Position numbers and translations under genes: made by a program
Notes under the pieces: model-generated
What the model was told of the DNA's origin: nothing
The model's input: only the letters and a program-made list of their open reading frames with translations
The model's database searches: none
Origin: Flavobacteriales bacterium
GTDB lineage: Bacteria > Bacteroidota > Bacteroidia > Flavobacteriales > Flavobacteriaceae
DNA length: 16,967 nt
Assembly: GCA_027032855.1 (NCBI GenBank)
Contig: JALVLX010000026.1
Coordinates: forward strand, 1 to 16,967
Direction of reading: 5' to 3'
Part shown: one piece after another, positions 8,329 to 14,818 of the stretch
Numbering within the stretch: position 1 is the first letter of the stretch
Layout: each line of letters opens with the position of its first letter

Positions 8329-8418
8329 TGTCATTTCGAACGTAGTGAGAAATCTTAATTCTCCATTTTCAATTAATTAGATTCCTCGTCGCTCCTACGT
8401 CACTCTGTCGGAATGACA
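8329..8418. repeat. Imperfect palindromic (REP-like) element
   Basis: The left arm (8329-8355, starting TGTCATTTCGAACG and ending GAGAAATCT) is mirrored by a longer right arm (8379-8418, starting AGATTCCTCG and ending GGAATGACA). The right arm holds about 13 extra bases. From memory, similar arms are common as intergenic palindromes in Bacteroidetes genomes. No transposase is near it. Two further TGTCATTTC copies follow at 8420 and 8440, with a perfect 10-base palindrome AGGTGCACCT (8431-8440) between them. Confidence 0.65.
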
Positions 8419-8513
8419 ATGTCATTTCAAAGGTGCACCTGTCATTTCATTTTTAAGATTTTACTACCAGTGAGTTTCACCGAGTATTCTTTTTCAATTT
8501 TCATTTATCTTTC

Positions 8514-8541
8514 ATCCCTTATCCCTTATCCCTTATCCCTT
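8514..8541. repeat. Four perfect ATCCCTT tandem copies
   Basis: ATCCCTT is repeated four times without a mismatch and then decays into ATCTCTC/ATCTCTT variants up to about 8562. The array lies about 50 bases downstream of the TonB receptor's stop codon. Its length could vary by slippage. Confidence 0.85.
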
Positions 8542-8592
8542 ATCTCTCATCATCTCTTATCCAACTTATTACTTGCTACTCGATACTTGATA

Positions 8593-10932
8593 CTAAAACT
8601 TAAAATGATAAGAAATCGCAGGTACAATTTTAAACAATGTAACCTGATAAGCACTTATTTTTTCAGTATTTTCATCGTATTTAAACTTCATCATAAAAGC
8701 ATTGTCATGCGCATAAACATTATAGATTGAAAAATTCCAGTATGATTGCCAATGACGTTTGTCCGTATCAGCATTAAAATTCTTATTGTACCAAGTAACG
8801 GATAAATCCATACGGTGATAATCCGGCAAACGATTGGCATTGCGGTGAGAGAAAAACAAAATAACATGATCCCCCATTAAATATGTACCTGCCGGATATG
8901 TAATGGGGCGACCGGTATAATATTGCCACATAGTTGATACTTCCAAACGCTTATTTATTTTATAATCCAGTAGCAAATTGATATCATGTGGTCTGTCAAC
9001 TACCGCAGGATACCATTTGCCTTCATTGATTTCGGGATGAATTTTTTCAGATTTTGAATAAGTATAAGCCAGTGAACCGGTCAATTTTCCTTTGGTTTTC
9101 TTTATTAAAAATTCTATACCGTAAGCTTTCCCTTTTTGTTGCAATAAATCACTCTCAATATTATCAGCCAAAGATAAAGTCGTGCCTATTTTGTAATCTG
9201 TAATGTTCTGCATATCACGATAATAGCTTCCTACACTAAAGAAATACTTATCCCCGATTATTTGATTGTATTCCAAACTGTACGCGTCGGATTGTTGCGG
9301 TTTGAGATTCACACTTGATGGTAACCATAAGTCTGTTGGTGTGGTAGTCGCAGCGTCATTGATTAAATAATGCAGAAATTGATAAGTACGATCGTAACTC
9401 AATTTTACGGCGGATTTTGTTGCCGGTTTCCAATTGATTGCTAAATGTGGCGCCCATTTGCCATAAGTTTTGGCTGCTTTAAATTTGCCTGCTGTAATAG
9501 TATCGATGATTTCGCCTAACTCATTGTATTTGTGGAATGTGCCGGAACCTAACTGTGAAAAATTTGATTGCCGGATACCATAAGTTAAGCGCCATTTTTC
9601 ATTGAATTTTATCCGGTGTTGTACATAAAAATCCAGTTCTGAAGCCATTCTGTCCGGATATTTTATCATTTGTGTTTCTTGACGGGCATTCTTGATTTTA
9701 CCGGGTTTAACACTATGCAAATAAGCGTCAATACCAAAATTAAATTGGTGCTTGCTGTTCAAAAAATAATTAAAATCTTGTTTGAAATTAGGACTTTCGA
9801 TAGATAATCCGATATCAAAATCATAATCATCATGATCAACATTGTCTTTAATATTGATTTGATAATTATATTTACTATAAATTAAACTTGTTTTGGCGCG
9901 CAGTTTTTGATTAAAACGATGTTTAAAATACACACCGCCTACTGTGTTTCCGTAGTCCATTAAAAAATTAGCATCCGGGTGATAATTATCTCGTCCGTTG
10001 TATGCCGACACGCTCAAACTTGAATTTTCGGATACATCAAAGTTCATTTTTAAATTAATGTCGTAAAATCCGGCTTTGACGTCTTTGACGGCATCAATAT
10101 TGAGTAAAGGTAACCACATATCGCCATAAGATTTACGAGCGGAAATGATAAAAGCTGACTTATCTTTTTTCAAAGGTCCTTCAGCATATAGTTGTGAAGC
10201 TATAATCCCGACGCCACCACCGTAATGAAACGACTGTTTGTCTCCGGTTCGGGTATTTACTTCCAAAATTGACGACAACCGGTTGCCAAAACGTGCCGGA
10301 ATTGATGATTTGTACAGTTTTAAATTGTTGATAATATCGGGCGTAAAAACCGAGAAAAATCCCAAAATATGTGACGGATGATAAACGGGAGCGCCATCTA
10401 GCAGTATCAAATTTTGATCTTTGCTACCGCCGTTAACAGAAAACCCTGCACTACCCTCTCCTACCGATTTTACACCGGGTAACACTTGTACGGCTTTTAA
10501 AACATCTAACTCGCCAAACAACATAGGAACGTTTTTGATGTCTGTCATTTTTAGTTTGGTTAACCCGATGATTTTCTGCAATTCTTTCTTGGGCGTTTCT
10601 TTAACTGTAATAACCAATTCGCTTAAATTATTTTCATCAGGTTGCATTTTGATGAGCAAATATTTATTCTTTTGTAAATCAACCGAAATTTCTTGTTTTT
10701 GATAACCTAAATAACTGACTATCAATGTGTATTTTCCTTGTGCTAAACTCATTTCAAAATAACCGGTGTCGTCTGTAGAAACACCTTTATGAATATCCGT
10801 TTTCAGATATATATTGACACCCGGCAAGCCTTGCTCTTTTTCATTTAAAACCAATCCGCCGACAATCACAGAAGATTGCCCGAAAATATTAAAGAAAACA
10901 AAAAAAGTAAATAATACAAAGAATCTGTTCAT
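8593..10932 (-). CDS. TonB-dependent receptor with carboxypeptidase-like regulatory domain
   Basis: From the ATG at 10932 the protein has 779 residues; two more codons upstream are open, but only to a TTG. Residues 1-19 form a signal peptide ending FGQ. A carboxypeptidase-like beta-sandwich domain (about 24-97, with the GYFEMSLAQGKYTLIVSYLGY signature) precedes a TonB-box-like LSELVITV (103-110) and the plug (about 125-228, VNGGSKDQNLILLDGAPVYHPSH). The rest is a 22-strand-type beta barrel ending in an aromatic C-terminal strand (SYHFKF). It sits in the outer membrane and imports a ligand using TonB-ExbBD energy. No SusD-like lipoprotein, iron-uptake gene or regulator is adjacent, so the ligand cannot be inferred. 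The plug resembles a receptor group in Bacteroidetes that lacks SusD partners. Confidence 0.9.
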   Translation of the reverse strand: MNRFFVLFTFFVFFNIFGQSSVIVGGLVLNEKEQGLPGVNIYLKTDIHKGVSTDDTGYFEMSLAQGKYTLIVSYLGYQKQEISVDLQKNKYLLIKMQPDENNLSELVITVKETPKKELQKIIGLTKLKMTDIKNVPMLFGELDVLKAVQVLPGVKSVGEGSAGFSVNGGSKDQNLILLDGAPVYHPSHILGFFSVFTPDIINNLKLYKSSIPARFGNRLSSILEVNTRTGDKQSFHYGGGVGIIASQLYAEGPLKKDKSAFIISARKSYGDMWLPLLNIDAVKDVKAGFYDINLKMNFDVSENSSLSVSAYNGRDNYHPDANFLMDYGNTVGGVYFKHRFNQKLRAKTSLIYSKYNYQINIKDNVDHDDYDFDIGLSIESPNFKQDFNYFLNSKHQFNFGIDAYLHSVKPGKIKNARQETQMIKYPDRMASELDFYVQHRIKFNEKWRLTYGIRQSNFSQLGSGTFHKYNELGEIIDTITAGKFKAAKTYGKWAPHLAINWKPATKSAVKLSYDRTYQFLHYLINDAATTTPTDLWLPSSVNLKPQQSDAYSLEYNQIIGDKYFFSVGSYYRDMQNITDYKIGTTLSLADNIESDLLQQKGKAYGIEFLIKKTKGKLTGSLAYTYSKSEKIHPEINEGKWYPAVVDRPHDINLLLDYKINKRLEVSTMWQYYTGRPITYPAGTYLMGDHVILFFSHRNANRLPDYHRMDLSVTWYNKNFNADTDKRHWQSYWNFSIYNVYAHDNAFMMKFKYDENTEKISAYQVTLFKIVPAISYHFKF

Positions 10933-10951
10933 TATCAAGGATTTTAAGTGT

Positions 10952-10959
10952 CAAATATA
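10952..10959 (-). promoter_or_regulatory. Candidate -7 element of the TonB receptor gene
   Basis: TATATTTG on the minus strand matches TAnnTTTG and lies 19 bases upstream of the ATG at 10932. No TTG box is present at the usual spacing, so the -33 region is weak or relies on an activator. Confidence 0.4.
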
Positions 10960-11262
10960 AGAATTTAGAATGTAGAAAATTTTTAAAGTGAAAATATTTT
11001 TTTTCAATCTTCAAAACAAAATAAAAGCACTGCTTATGGTATCACTTATAACGCATTGATTATTAGATATTCAAAGTATTTTGTAGAAGAAAAGCATCAA
11101 TTAAAAAACAAAGCCTTTTAACCAAAAATATAAAAAGTTTATTTGCTGATTAGGTGTTTTTATGTACTTTTTATTTGACAATTATGCGGTCACATTTTTA
11201 TGAAAAATTAAGATAAAATACTTTATTTTGTAAAAATCTCTGTTCAATACAGATAAATTATG

Positions 11263-11270
11263 TATTTTTG
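11263..11270 (+). promoter_or_regulatory. Candidate -7 element of the DUF2147 gene
   Basis: TATTTTTG matches TAnnTTTG and ends 57 bases before the ATG at 11328, giving a 5' leader of about 50 bases, longer than for other genes here. The -33 position holds TTC (11243-11245, 17-base spacer) rather than TTG. Confidence 0.45.
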
Positions 11271-11327
11271 GAACAATTCTTGAAAAGAAAATAATCGAAA
11301 TTATAAAAATCATTAAATTATATCGTT

Positions 11328-11753
11328 ATGAAAAAGTTAGTACTATTAAGTTTAGTTTTATTCTCCTATTTTGGCATGAGTGCACAAGGCGTCATCGGAA
11401 AATGGAAAAGCATTGATGATGAAACCGGAAAAGCAAAGTCTATTATCGAAATTTATAAAAAAGGGGATAAATATTACGGTAAAATCGTAGAATTACTGAC
11501 CGAACAAAACAGAGACGGTGTTTGCCGCACTTGTGAAACCGAGTATAAAAACAAAAATATCATTGGTTTGGTTATCATCAAAGACTTGGAAAAAGATGGT
11601 GATACTTACGAAGACGGCGAAATTATGGACCCGAAAAATGCCAAAACATACAGTTGCTATATTGAATTAGAATCTCCAAACAAATTGAAAGTGCGCGGTT
11701 ATATAGGTTTTTCATTATTGGGAAGAACCCAGTATTGGTATAGAGTGGAATAA
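11328..11753 (+). CDS. DUF2147 secreted protein
   Basis: This 141-residue protein has a signal peptide (about 1-20, ending MSAQ) and a mature domain that matches DUF2147 along its length. Visible family marks are the opening IGKWKSIDDETGKAKS, the central YYGKI, a CRTCE pair (C66, C69), the DP turn at 101-102 with C110 close behind, and the closing VRGYIGFSLLGRTQYWYRV. The two-Cys knuckle and C110 could form a disulfide or bind a metal. It should be periplasmic or outer-membrane associated. The family is a lipocalin-like beta domain with no established biochemical role. A hairpin follows the stop, so transcription may end or drop before the next gene. Confidence 0.9.
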   Translation: MKKLVLLSLVLFSYFGMSAQGVIGKWKSIDDETGKAKSIIEIYKKGDKYYGKIVELLTEQNRDGVCRTCETEYKNKNIIGLVIIKDLEKDGDTYEDGEIMDPKNAKTYSCYIELESPNKLKVRGYIGFSLLGRTQYWYRVE

Positions 11754-11779
11754 AATTTTAATCTGAATTAATAACCATG

Positions 11780-11813
11780 GTAGAGATGTTCTTTTTTTTT
11801 TGAACATCTCTAC
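11780..11813 (+). terminator. Perfect 12-bp hairpin with a ten-T loop
   Basis: GTAGAGATGTTC (11780-11791) and its exact complement GAACATCTCTAC (11802-11813) flank a loop of ten T. No T tract follows the stem, so this is not a standard intrinsic terminator. It could end or attenuate transcription after the DUF2147 gene, or it may be a member of a dispersed palindrome family. Confidence 0.55.
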
Positions 11814-11831
11814 ATTACAATATAAAACAAC

Positions 11832-12200
11832 ATGAGAAAATTTCTATTATACTTCATCTTAATCATCGGACTGATTTTCGGTGGTTTGTTTGCTTTTGAT
11901 TACTATGTGCCTTACAGTGACGGCTGGAGAGCCGGAAAATTAATTAAATTCAGTCATAAAGGTGTTATTGTAAAAACTTGGGAAGGACAACTCAGTACCG
12001 GTGTCGGACAAGACCATTTGTGGGACTTTTCTGTAGAAGACAGAGATAAATTGGTGATTGAAAAAATGGTTGATTACCAAGGGAAAGGTGTCAAAATACG
12101 TTATGTTGAACGGTTCTGGAAAATTTTCTGGCTCGGTGATACAAAATATTTCGCTAAAGAAATCGTTTTGGATAAAGATGCCGAAAATATCGGTTTTTAA
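11832..12200 (+). CDS. Small conserved membrane protein, function unknown
   Basis: This 122-residue protein has one N-terminal membrane helix (about 4-22) and a conserved soluble part with YSDGWRAGKLIKFSHKGVIVKTWEGQL at its start and LGDTKYF near the end. It matches a Bacteroidetes family that is often named 6-phosphogluconate dehydrogenase in databases. That name cannot be right: the protein is far too short and has no Rossmann nucleotide-binding motif or 6PGDH catalytic residues. The helix may be an anchor or an uncleaved signal, so the soluble part probably faces the periplasm. It is 27 bases upstream of the PorV-like gene and probably cotranscribed with it. No promoter match lies between the hairpin and its ATG. 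Confidence 0.82.
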   Translation: MRKFLLYFILIIGLIFGGLFAFDYYVPYSDGWRAGKLIKFSHKGVIVKTWEGQLSTGVGQDHLWDFSVEDRDKLVIEKMVDYQGKGVKIRYVERFWKIFWLGDTKYFAKEIVLDKDAENIGF

Positions 12201-12227
12201 TACCGGTATTTTTTCTAAAACTTATCA

Positions 12228-13301
12228 ATGAAAAAGACTTTTTATATAGCAATTATTATTGTTTCGCAATGGCTGACGGCTCAAACCGGTCGCCACTACT
12301 CCAACGAATTTTTGAACATTGGTGTTGATGCGCGTAGTTTGGCTATGGGCAATGCCGTTGTGGCTAATGTAACAAACGGTACTGCCGGATATTGGAATCC
12401 TGCCGGCTTATCAAATGTTCAAAATCAACATCTTAACTTAATGCACGCCGCATATTTTGCCAATATTGCACAGTATGATTATCTATCGTACGCAAACACT
12501 TTAGATAAACGTACCGGCTATAGTGTTTCGTTGATTCGTTTTGGCGTGGATAACATCATGAACACTACACAACTAGTTGATGAACAAGGCAATATAAATT
12601 ATGACAGAATTCGTTATTTCTCAGCAGCCGATTATGCTTTAAGCTTCTCTGCCGGACGAAAAAACGTATTTAAAGGTATGTCTGTCGGTGCTACTGCCAA
12701 ACTGATTTACAGACATATAGGTGATTTTGCCCAAGGTTTTGGCTTTGGTTTTGATATTAGTGCGCAGTACCAATTGAAAAAATGGCAATTTGGCATGATG
12801 CTACGTGATATCACAACTACTTTCAATTATTGGTCGGTCAACAAAGACCGCTTTGATGAAATTTCACAAGCCGTACCCGGACAAAACCAAACAGCACCCA
12901 ATAACGTAGAATTAACCTTACCCAAAATGCAATTGGGCGCATCGAGAAATTTTCATTTAAATCAAAATCTGGACTTGCTTGCCGAACTCGATTTCAATGC
13001 CCGGTTCTTTAAAATGAATAGCATTATCAGCAGTGACGTTATCAGTATGGAACCGGCGCTCGGTTTAGAATTTACTTATTACAAAATGGCTTTTATCCGG
13101 TTGGGTGTCAACAACTTCCGAAATGAATATTACTTCGATGAAAAACAACTTAAATTTCAGCCCAACGCCGGTCTGGGCTTTAAATATAAAGGTATATCCA
13201 TTGACTACGGCTTAACTAATATCGGTTCTGACGGCTTTTATTCGCATTTTTTTTCACTTTCCGTTGATTTGGACCGGTTTTTGAATAAAAATAAAAAGTA
13301 A
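12228..13301 (+). CDS. PorV/PorQ-like outer-membrane beta-barrel protein
   Basis: This 357-residue protein has a signal peptide (1-19, ending LTAQ) followed by NIGVDARSLAMGNAVVA (30-46) and YWNPAGL (55-61). Both are hallmarks of the PorV/PorQ family, barrels related to the FadL fold. In the type IX secretion system PorV carries cargo to the surface attachment machinery. The family also has paralogues of unknown role, and this may be one of them, since no other type IX gene is near. Repeated amphipathic strands run to the end, with a hydrophobic C-terminal strand (FFSLSVDL) before a basic tail. It probably forms a two-gene unit with the membrane protein upstream. The fold and family are well supported; a direct role in type IX secretion is inference. 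Confidence 0.85.
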   Translation: MKKTFYIAIIIVSQWLTAQTGRHYSNEFLNIGVDARSLAMGNAVVANVTNGTAGYWNPAGLSNVQNQHLNLMHAAYFANIAQYDYLSYANTLDKRTGYSVSLIRFGVDNIMNTTQLVDEQGNINYDRIRYFSAADYALSFSAGRKNVFKGMSVGATAKLIYRHIGDFAQGFGFGFDISAQYQLKKWQFGMMLRDITTTFNYWSVNKDRFDEISQAVPGQNQTAPNNVELTLPKMQLGASRNFHLNQNLDLLAELDFNARFFKMNSIISSDVISMEPALGLEFTYYKMAFIRLGVNNFRNEYYFDEKQLKFQPNAGLGFKYKGISIDYGLTNIGSDGFYSHFFSLSVDLDRFLNKNKK

Positions 13302-13321
13302 TTTTGTTTATAAAAAAATTG

Positions 13322-13329
13322 TATCTTTG
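13322..13329 (+). promoter_or_regulatory. Promoter of the two-gene cassette, placed for a leaderless message
   Basis: TATCTTTG matches TAnnTTTG and is followed, after only four bases, by the ATG at 13334. With the usual spacing transcription would start at or next to that ATG, so little or no 5' leader would exist. A TTTG at 13303-13306 leaves a 15-base spacer, slightly short. Confidence 0.55.
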
Positions 13330-13333
13330 CAAT

Positions 13334-13495
13334 ATGACAAGCTTCAAAAAAACATATAAGAGTAGCAATCCGGCTGTCAATAAAAAAATAGCATTAATTG
13401 TTGAAAAAAAGAAAATTGTCAACACATATATACGTGAAGGCAAAGATTTAAAAACGCTTAATGATAAAGGCATTAAACTTAAACTCCCCCTATAA
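13334..13495 (+). CDS. Small basic protein (53 residues), unknown function
   Basis: I start this gene at the ATG at 13334, not at the upstream TTG, because a promoter -7 element ends at 13329. The 53-residue product is rich in lysine and has no signal peptide or membrane helix. A helical segment (about 15-35, NKKIALIVEKKKIVNTYI) precedes a short conserved-looking tail, REGKDLKTLNDKGIKL. Its last 35 bases overlap the start of the next gene in another frame, so the two are probably translationally coupled. Size, charge and position recall the first partner of a toxin-antitoxin pair, but I recognise no known antitoxin or toxin domain, and that role is a guess. Confidence 0.65.
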   Translation: MTSFKKTYKSSNPAVNKKIALIVEKKKIVNTYIREGKDLKTLNDKGIKLKLPL

Positions 13496-13961
13496 GGTAT
13501 TTTTAAATTCCGATAATCATACTTATCATTTTGTCACTCAAAACGGAATTAAATATATTACATATTTTACTGATGCTGATGAATATTTTGATAATTTTGA
13601 ATTAAAAAGTAATATCTATGTATTCGGTTTTGACCGTTCACGAGTAAATGAAAACAGTAATGTTTACGATGAATCTATCAAAGTGACAATAATTGCTATT
13701 ATCAAAAACTTTTTCAAGAATAAACAGAATGTTCTTATATTTGTTGCAGATATTAATGAAGACAAACATAGAGCTAGACATCGATTATTTAATAATTGGA
13801 AAAATGAATTTGATAATTTATCTGAATTTGAAAAATATGATGTCGAAATAGTAACTGAAGGAGAAATTTTTTATGCGTCAATGATTATTGACAAAAACAA
13901 TCCAAATAAATCTGATTACAAAAAGCATTTTTTTGATGAATCATCAAACCTTAATAAGTAA
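13461..13961 (+). CDS. DUF6169-like protein, unknown function
   Basis: This 166-residue protein overlaps the preceding small gene by 35 bases; no other Met occurs before residue 141, so the ATG at 13461 is the only reasonable start. The N-terminal half looks beta-rich (YKVFLNSDNHTYHFVTQNG, then KYITYFTD). A hydrophobic strand (VLIFVADI, 91-98) leads into a basic motif, DKHRARHRLFNNW (101-113), which looks like the conserved core. It resembles DUF6169, a family known mostly from Bacteroidetes with no assigned function; this match is from memory. The DNA is unusually poor in G+C: 12 of 60 bases in 13561-13620, against 20 of 60 in 12421-12480 of the PorV-like gene. That is consistent with acquisition from elsewhere but does not prove it. 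Confidence 0.72.
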   Translation: MIKALNLNSPYKVFLNSDNHTYHFVTQNGIKYITYFTDADEYFDNFELKSNIYVFGFDRSRVNENSNVYDESIKVTIIAIIKNFFKNKQNVLIFVADINEDKHRARHRLFNNWKNEFDNLSEFEKYDVEIVTEGEIFYASMIIDKNNPNKSDYKKHFFDESSNLNK

Positions 13962-14057
13962 ATTTAAAAAAAATGATGATGGTTCCTTAGATTTTTACAA
14001 AAAACTTTCAACTTTCAACTTTGGTTACAGAACTTGCCGATGTATCAACTAAAAGAT

Positions 14058-14065
14058 TATCTTTG
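14058..14065 (+). promoter_or_regulatory. Canonical promoter of the transaldolase gene
   Basis: TATCTTTG matches TAnnTTTG, and a TTG at 14034-14036 lies 21 bases upstream, the preferred arrangement. The ATG follows 15 bases after the element, giving a leader of roughly ten bases. This is the best promoter match in the window. Confidence 0.65.
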
Positions 14066-14080
14066 CAAAAAACTTGACTT

Positions 14081-14734
14081 ATGAAATTTTTTATAGATAC
14101 AGCTAACTTATCAGATATTAAAGAAGCCAACGAACTTGGTATTTTGGATGGGGTAACAACTAATCCTTCATTAATGGCCAAAGAAGGCATTACCGGAAAA
14201 GAAAATATTCTAAATCATTATCGTCAAATTTGTGATATTGTCAGCGGTGACGTCAGTGCCGAAGTGATTGCAACCGATTTTGAAGGTATGATTAAAGAAG
14301 CTGAAGAATTGGTAAAAATTGCCCCGAATATCGTCATTAAAATCCCTATGATTAAAGACGGTATCAAAGCTATTAAGTACCTTAGCAATAAGGGTATAAA
14401 AACCAACTGCACTTTAGTTTTTTCAGTAGGACAGGCTTTACTTGCCGCCAAAGCGGGTGCCACTTATGTATCGCCTTTTATCGGTCGTTTAGATGATATA
14501 TCGGAAGACGGTTTAGGCTTGATTGCAGATATTCGATTAGTTTATGACAACTATGGATTTGAAACCGAAATTTTGGCGGCATCTGTTCGTCATACTATGC
14601 ATATCAACGAATGCGCCAAAATAGGTGCCGATGTAGTAACCGCACCGCTTAAACCTATTTTAGGCTTACTTAAACACCCGTTAACTGATATCGGTTTGGA
14701 AAAATTCTTAGCTGATTACAGAAAAGGAAATTAA
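14081..14734 (+). CDS. fsa: Transaldolase, TalC/Fsa type
   Basis: This 217-residue protein is a full-length small transaldolase, a TIM barrel of the TalC/fructose-6-phosphate aldolase family. The N-terminal strand has D6 (FFIDTAN), the DGVTTNPSL turn is at 23-31, and the Schiff-base lysine is K87 in VIKIP. At position 132 the sequence is SPFIGRLDD. Fructose-6-phosphate aldolases have Tyr here, whereas true transaldolases have Phe, so transfer of a dihydroxyacetone unit between sugar phosphates in the non-oxidative pentose phosphate pathway is the likelier reaction. Databases tend to name this group fsa, and I keep that symbol with this caution. The enzyme is cytoplasmic and the gene stands alone with its own promoter. 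Confidence 0.9.
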   Translation: MKFFIDTANLSDIKEANELGILDGVTTNPSLMAKEGITGKENILNHYRQICDIVSGDVSAEVIATDFEGMIKEAEELVKIAPNIVIKIPMIKDGIKAIKYLSNKGIKTNCTLVFSVGQALLAAKAGATYVSPFIGRLDDISEDGLGLIADIRLVYDNYGFETEILAASVRHTMHINECAKIGADVVTAPLKPILGLLKHPLTDIGLEKFLADYRKGN

Positions 14735-14818
14735 ACTTAATAGTTAAAAGTTAAAGGTTGAAATTTGAAAGTTCATAATATTGAATTAACATTACAAACA
14801 TTTTAACTTTAAAAACTA

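Larger units (their letters stand above)
8271..8592. other. Gene-free, repeat-filled stretch between the HD gene and the TonB receptor
   Basis: Only repeats are visible here: degenerate 8-base units next to the HD gene, an imperfect palindromic element, several TGTCATTTC copies, and a 7-base tandem array near the receptor's stop codon. An open frame crosses it on the plus strand but is Ser/Phe/Leu-rich, runs into the receptor gene and has no promoter, so I do not call it. The stretch lies upstream of the HD gene and downstream of the receptor gene, both on the minus strand. Confidence 0.8.
10933..11327. other. Gene-free divergent regulatory region
   Basis: The 395 bases between the divergently transcribed TonB receptor and DUF2147 genes hold one promoter match for each, near the two ends. 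The middle (about 10970-11240) is AT-rich and shows no coding frame, hairpin or repeat that I can support. Confidence 0.7.

Noticed and set aside
8278..8562. CRISPR-like array in the repeat region
   Set aside because: The units are 7 or 8 bases in direct tandem without spacers, and no cas gene is near.
8413..8730. Plus-strand open frame of 105 codons running through the repeat region into the TonB receptor gene
   Set aside because: Its first half is translated low-complexity repeat (Ser/Leu/Pro/Tyr-rich), the second half is antisense to the receptor gene, and no promoter precedes it.
10933..10938. TTG start two codons upstream of the TonB receptor ATG
   Set aside because: The ATG at 10932 gives a normal signal peptide starting MNRFF; the TTG adds only Met-Ile.
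13304..13333. Upstream TTG start for the 53-residue gene, adding ten residues
   Set aside because: The promoter -7 element at 13322-13329 would lie inside the coding sequence; the ATG at 13334 fits the promoter better.
14741..14811. Bidirectional terminator between the transaldolase and glycosyltransferase genes
   Set aside because: The inverted AAAGTTAAA/TTTAACTTT arms are about 48 bases apart, contain almost no G or C and would form only a weak stem.
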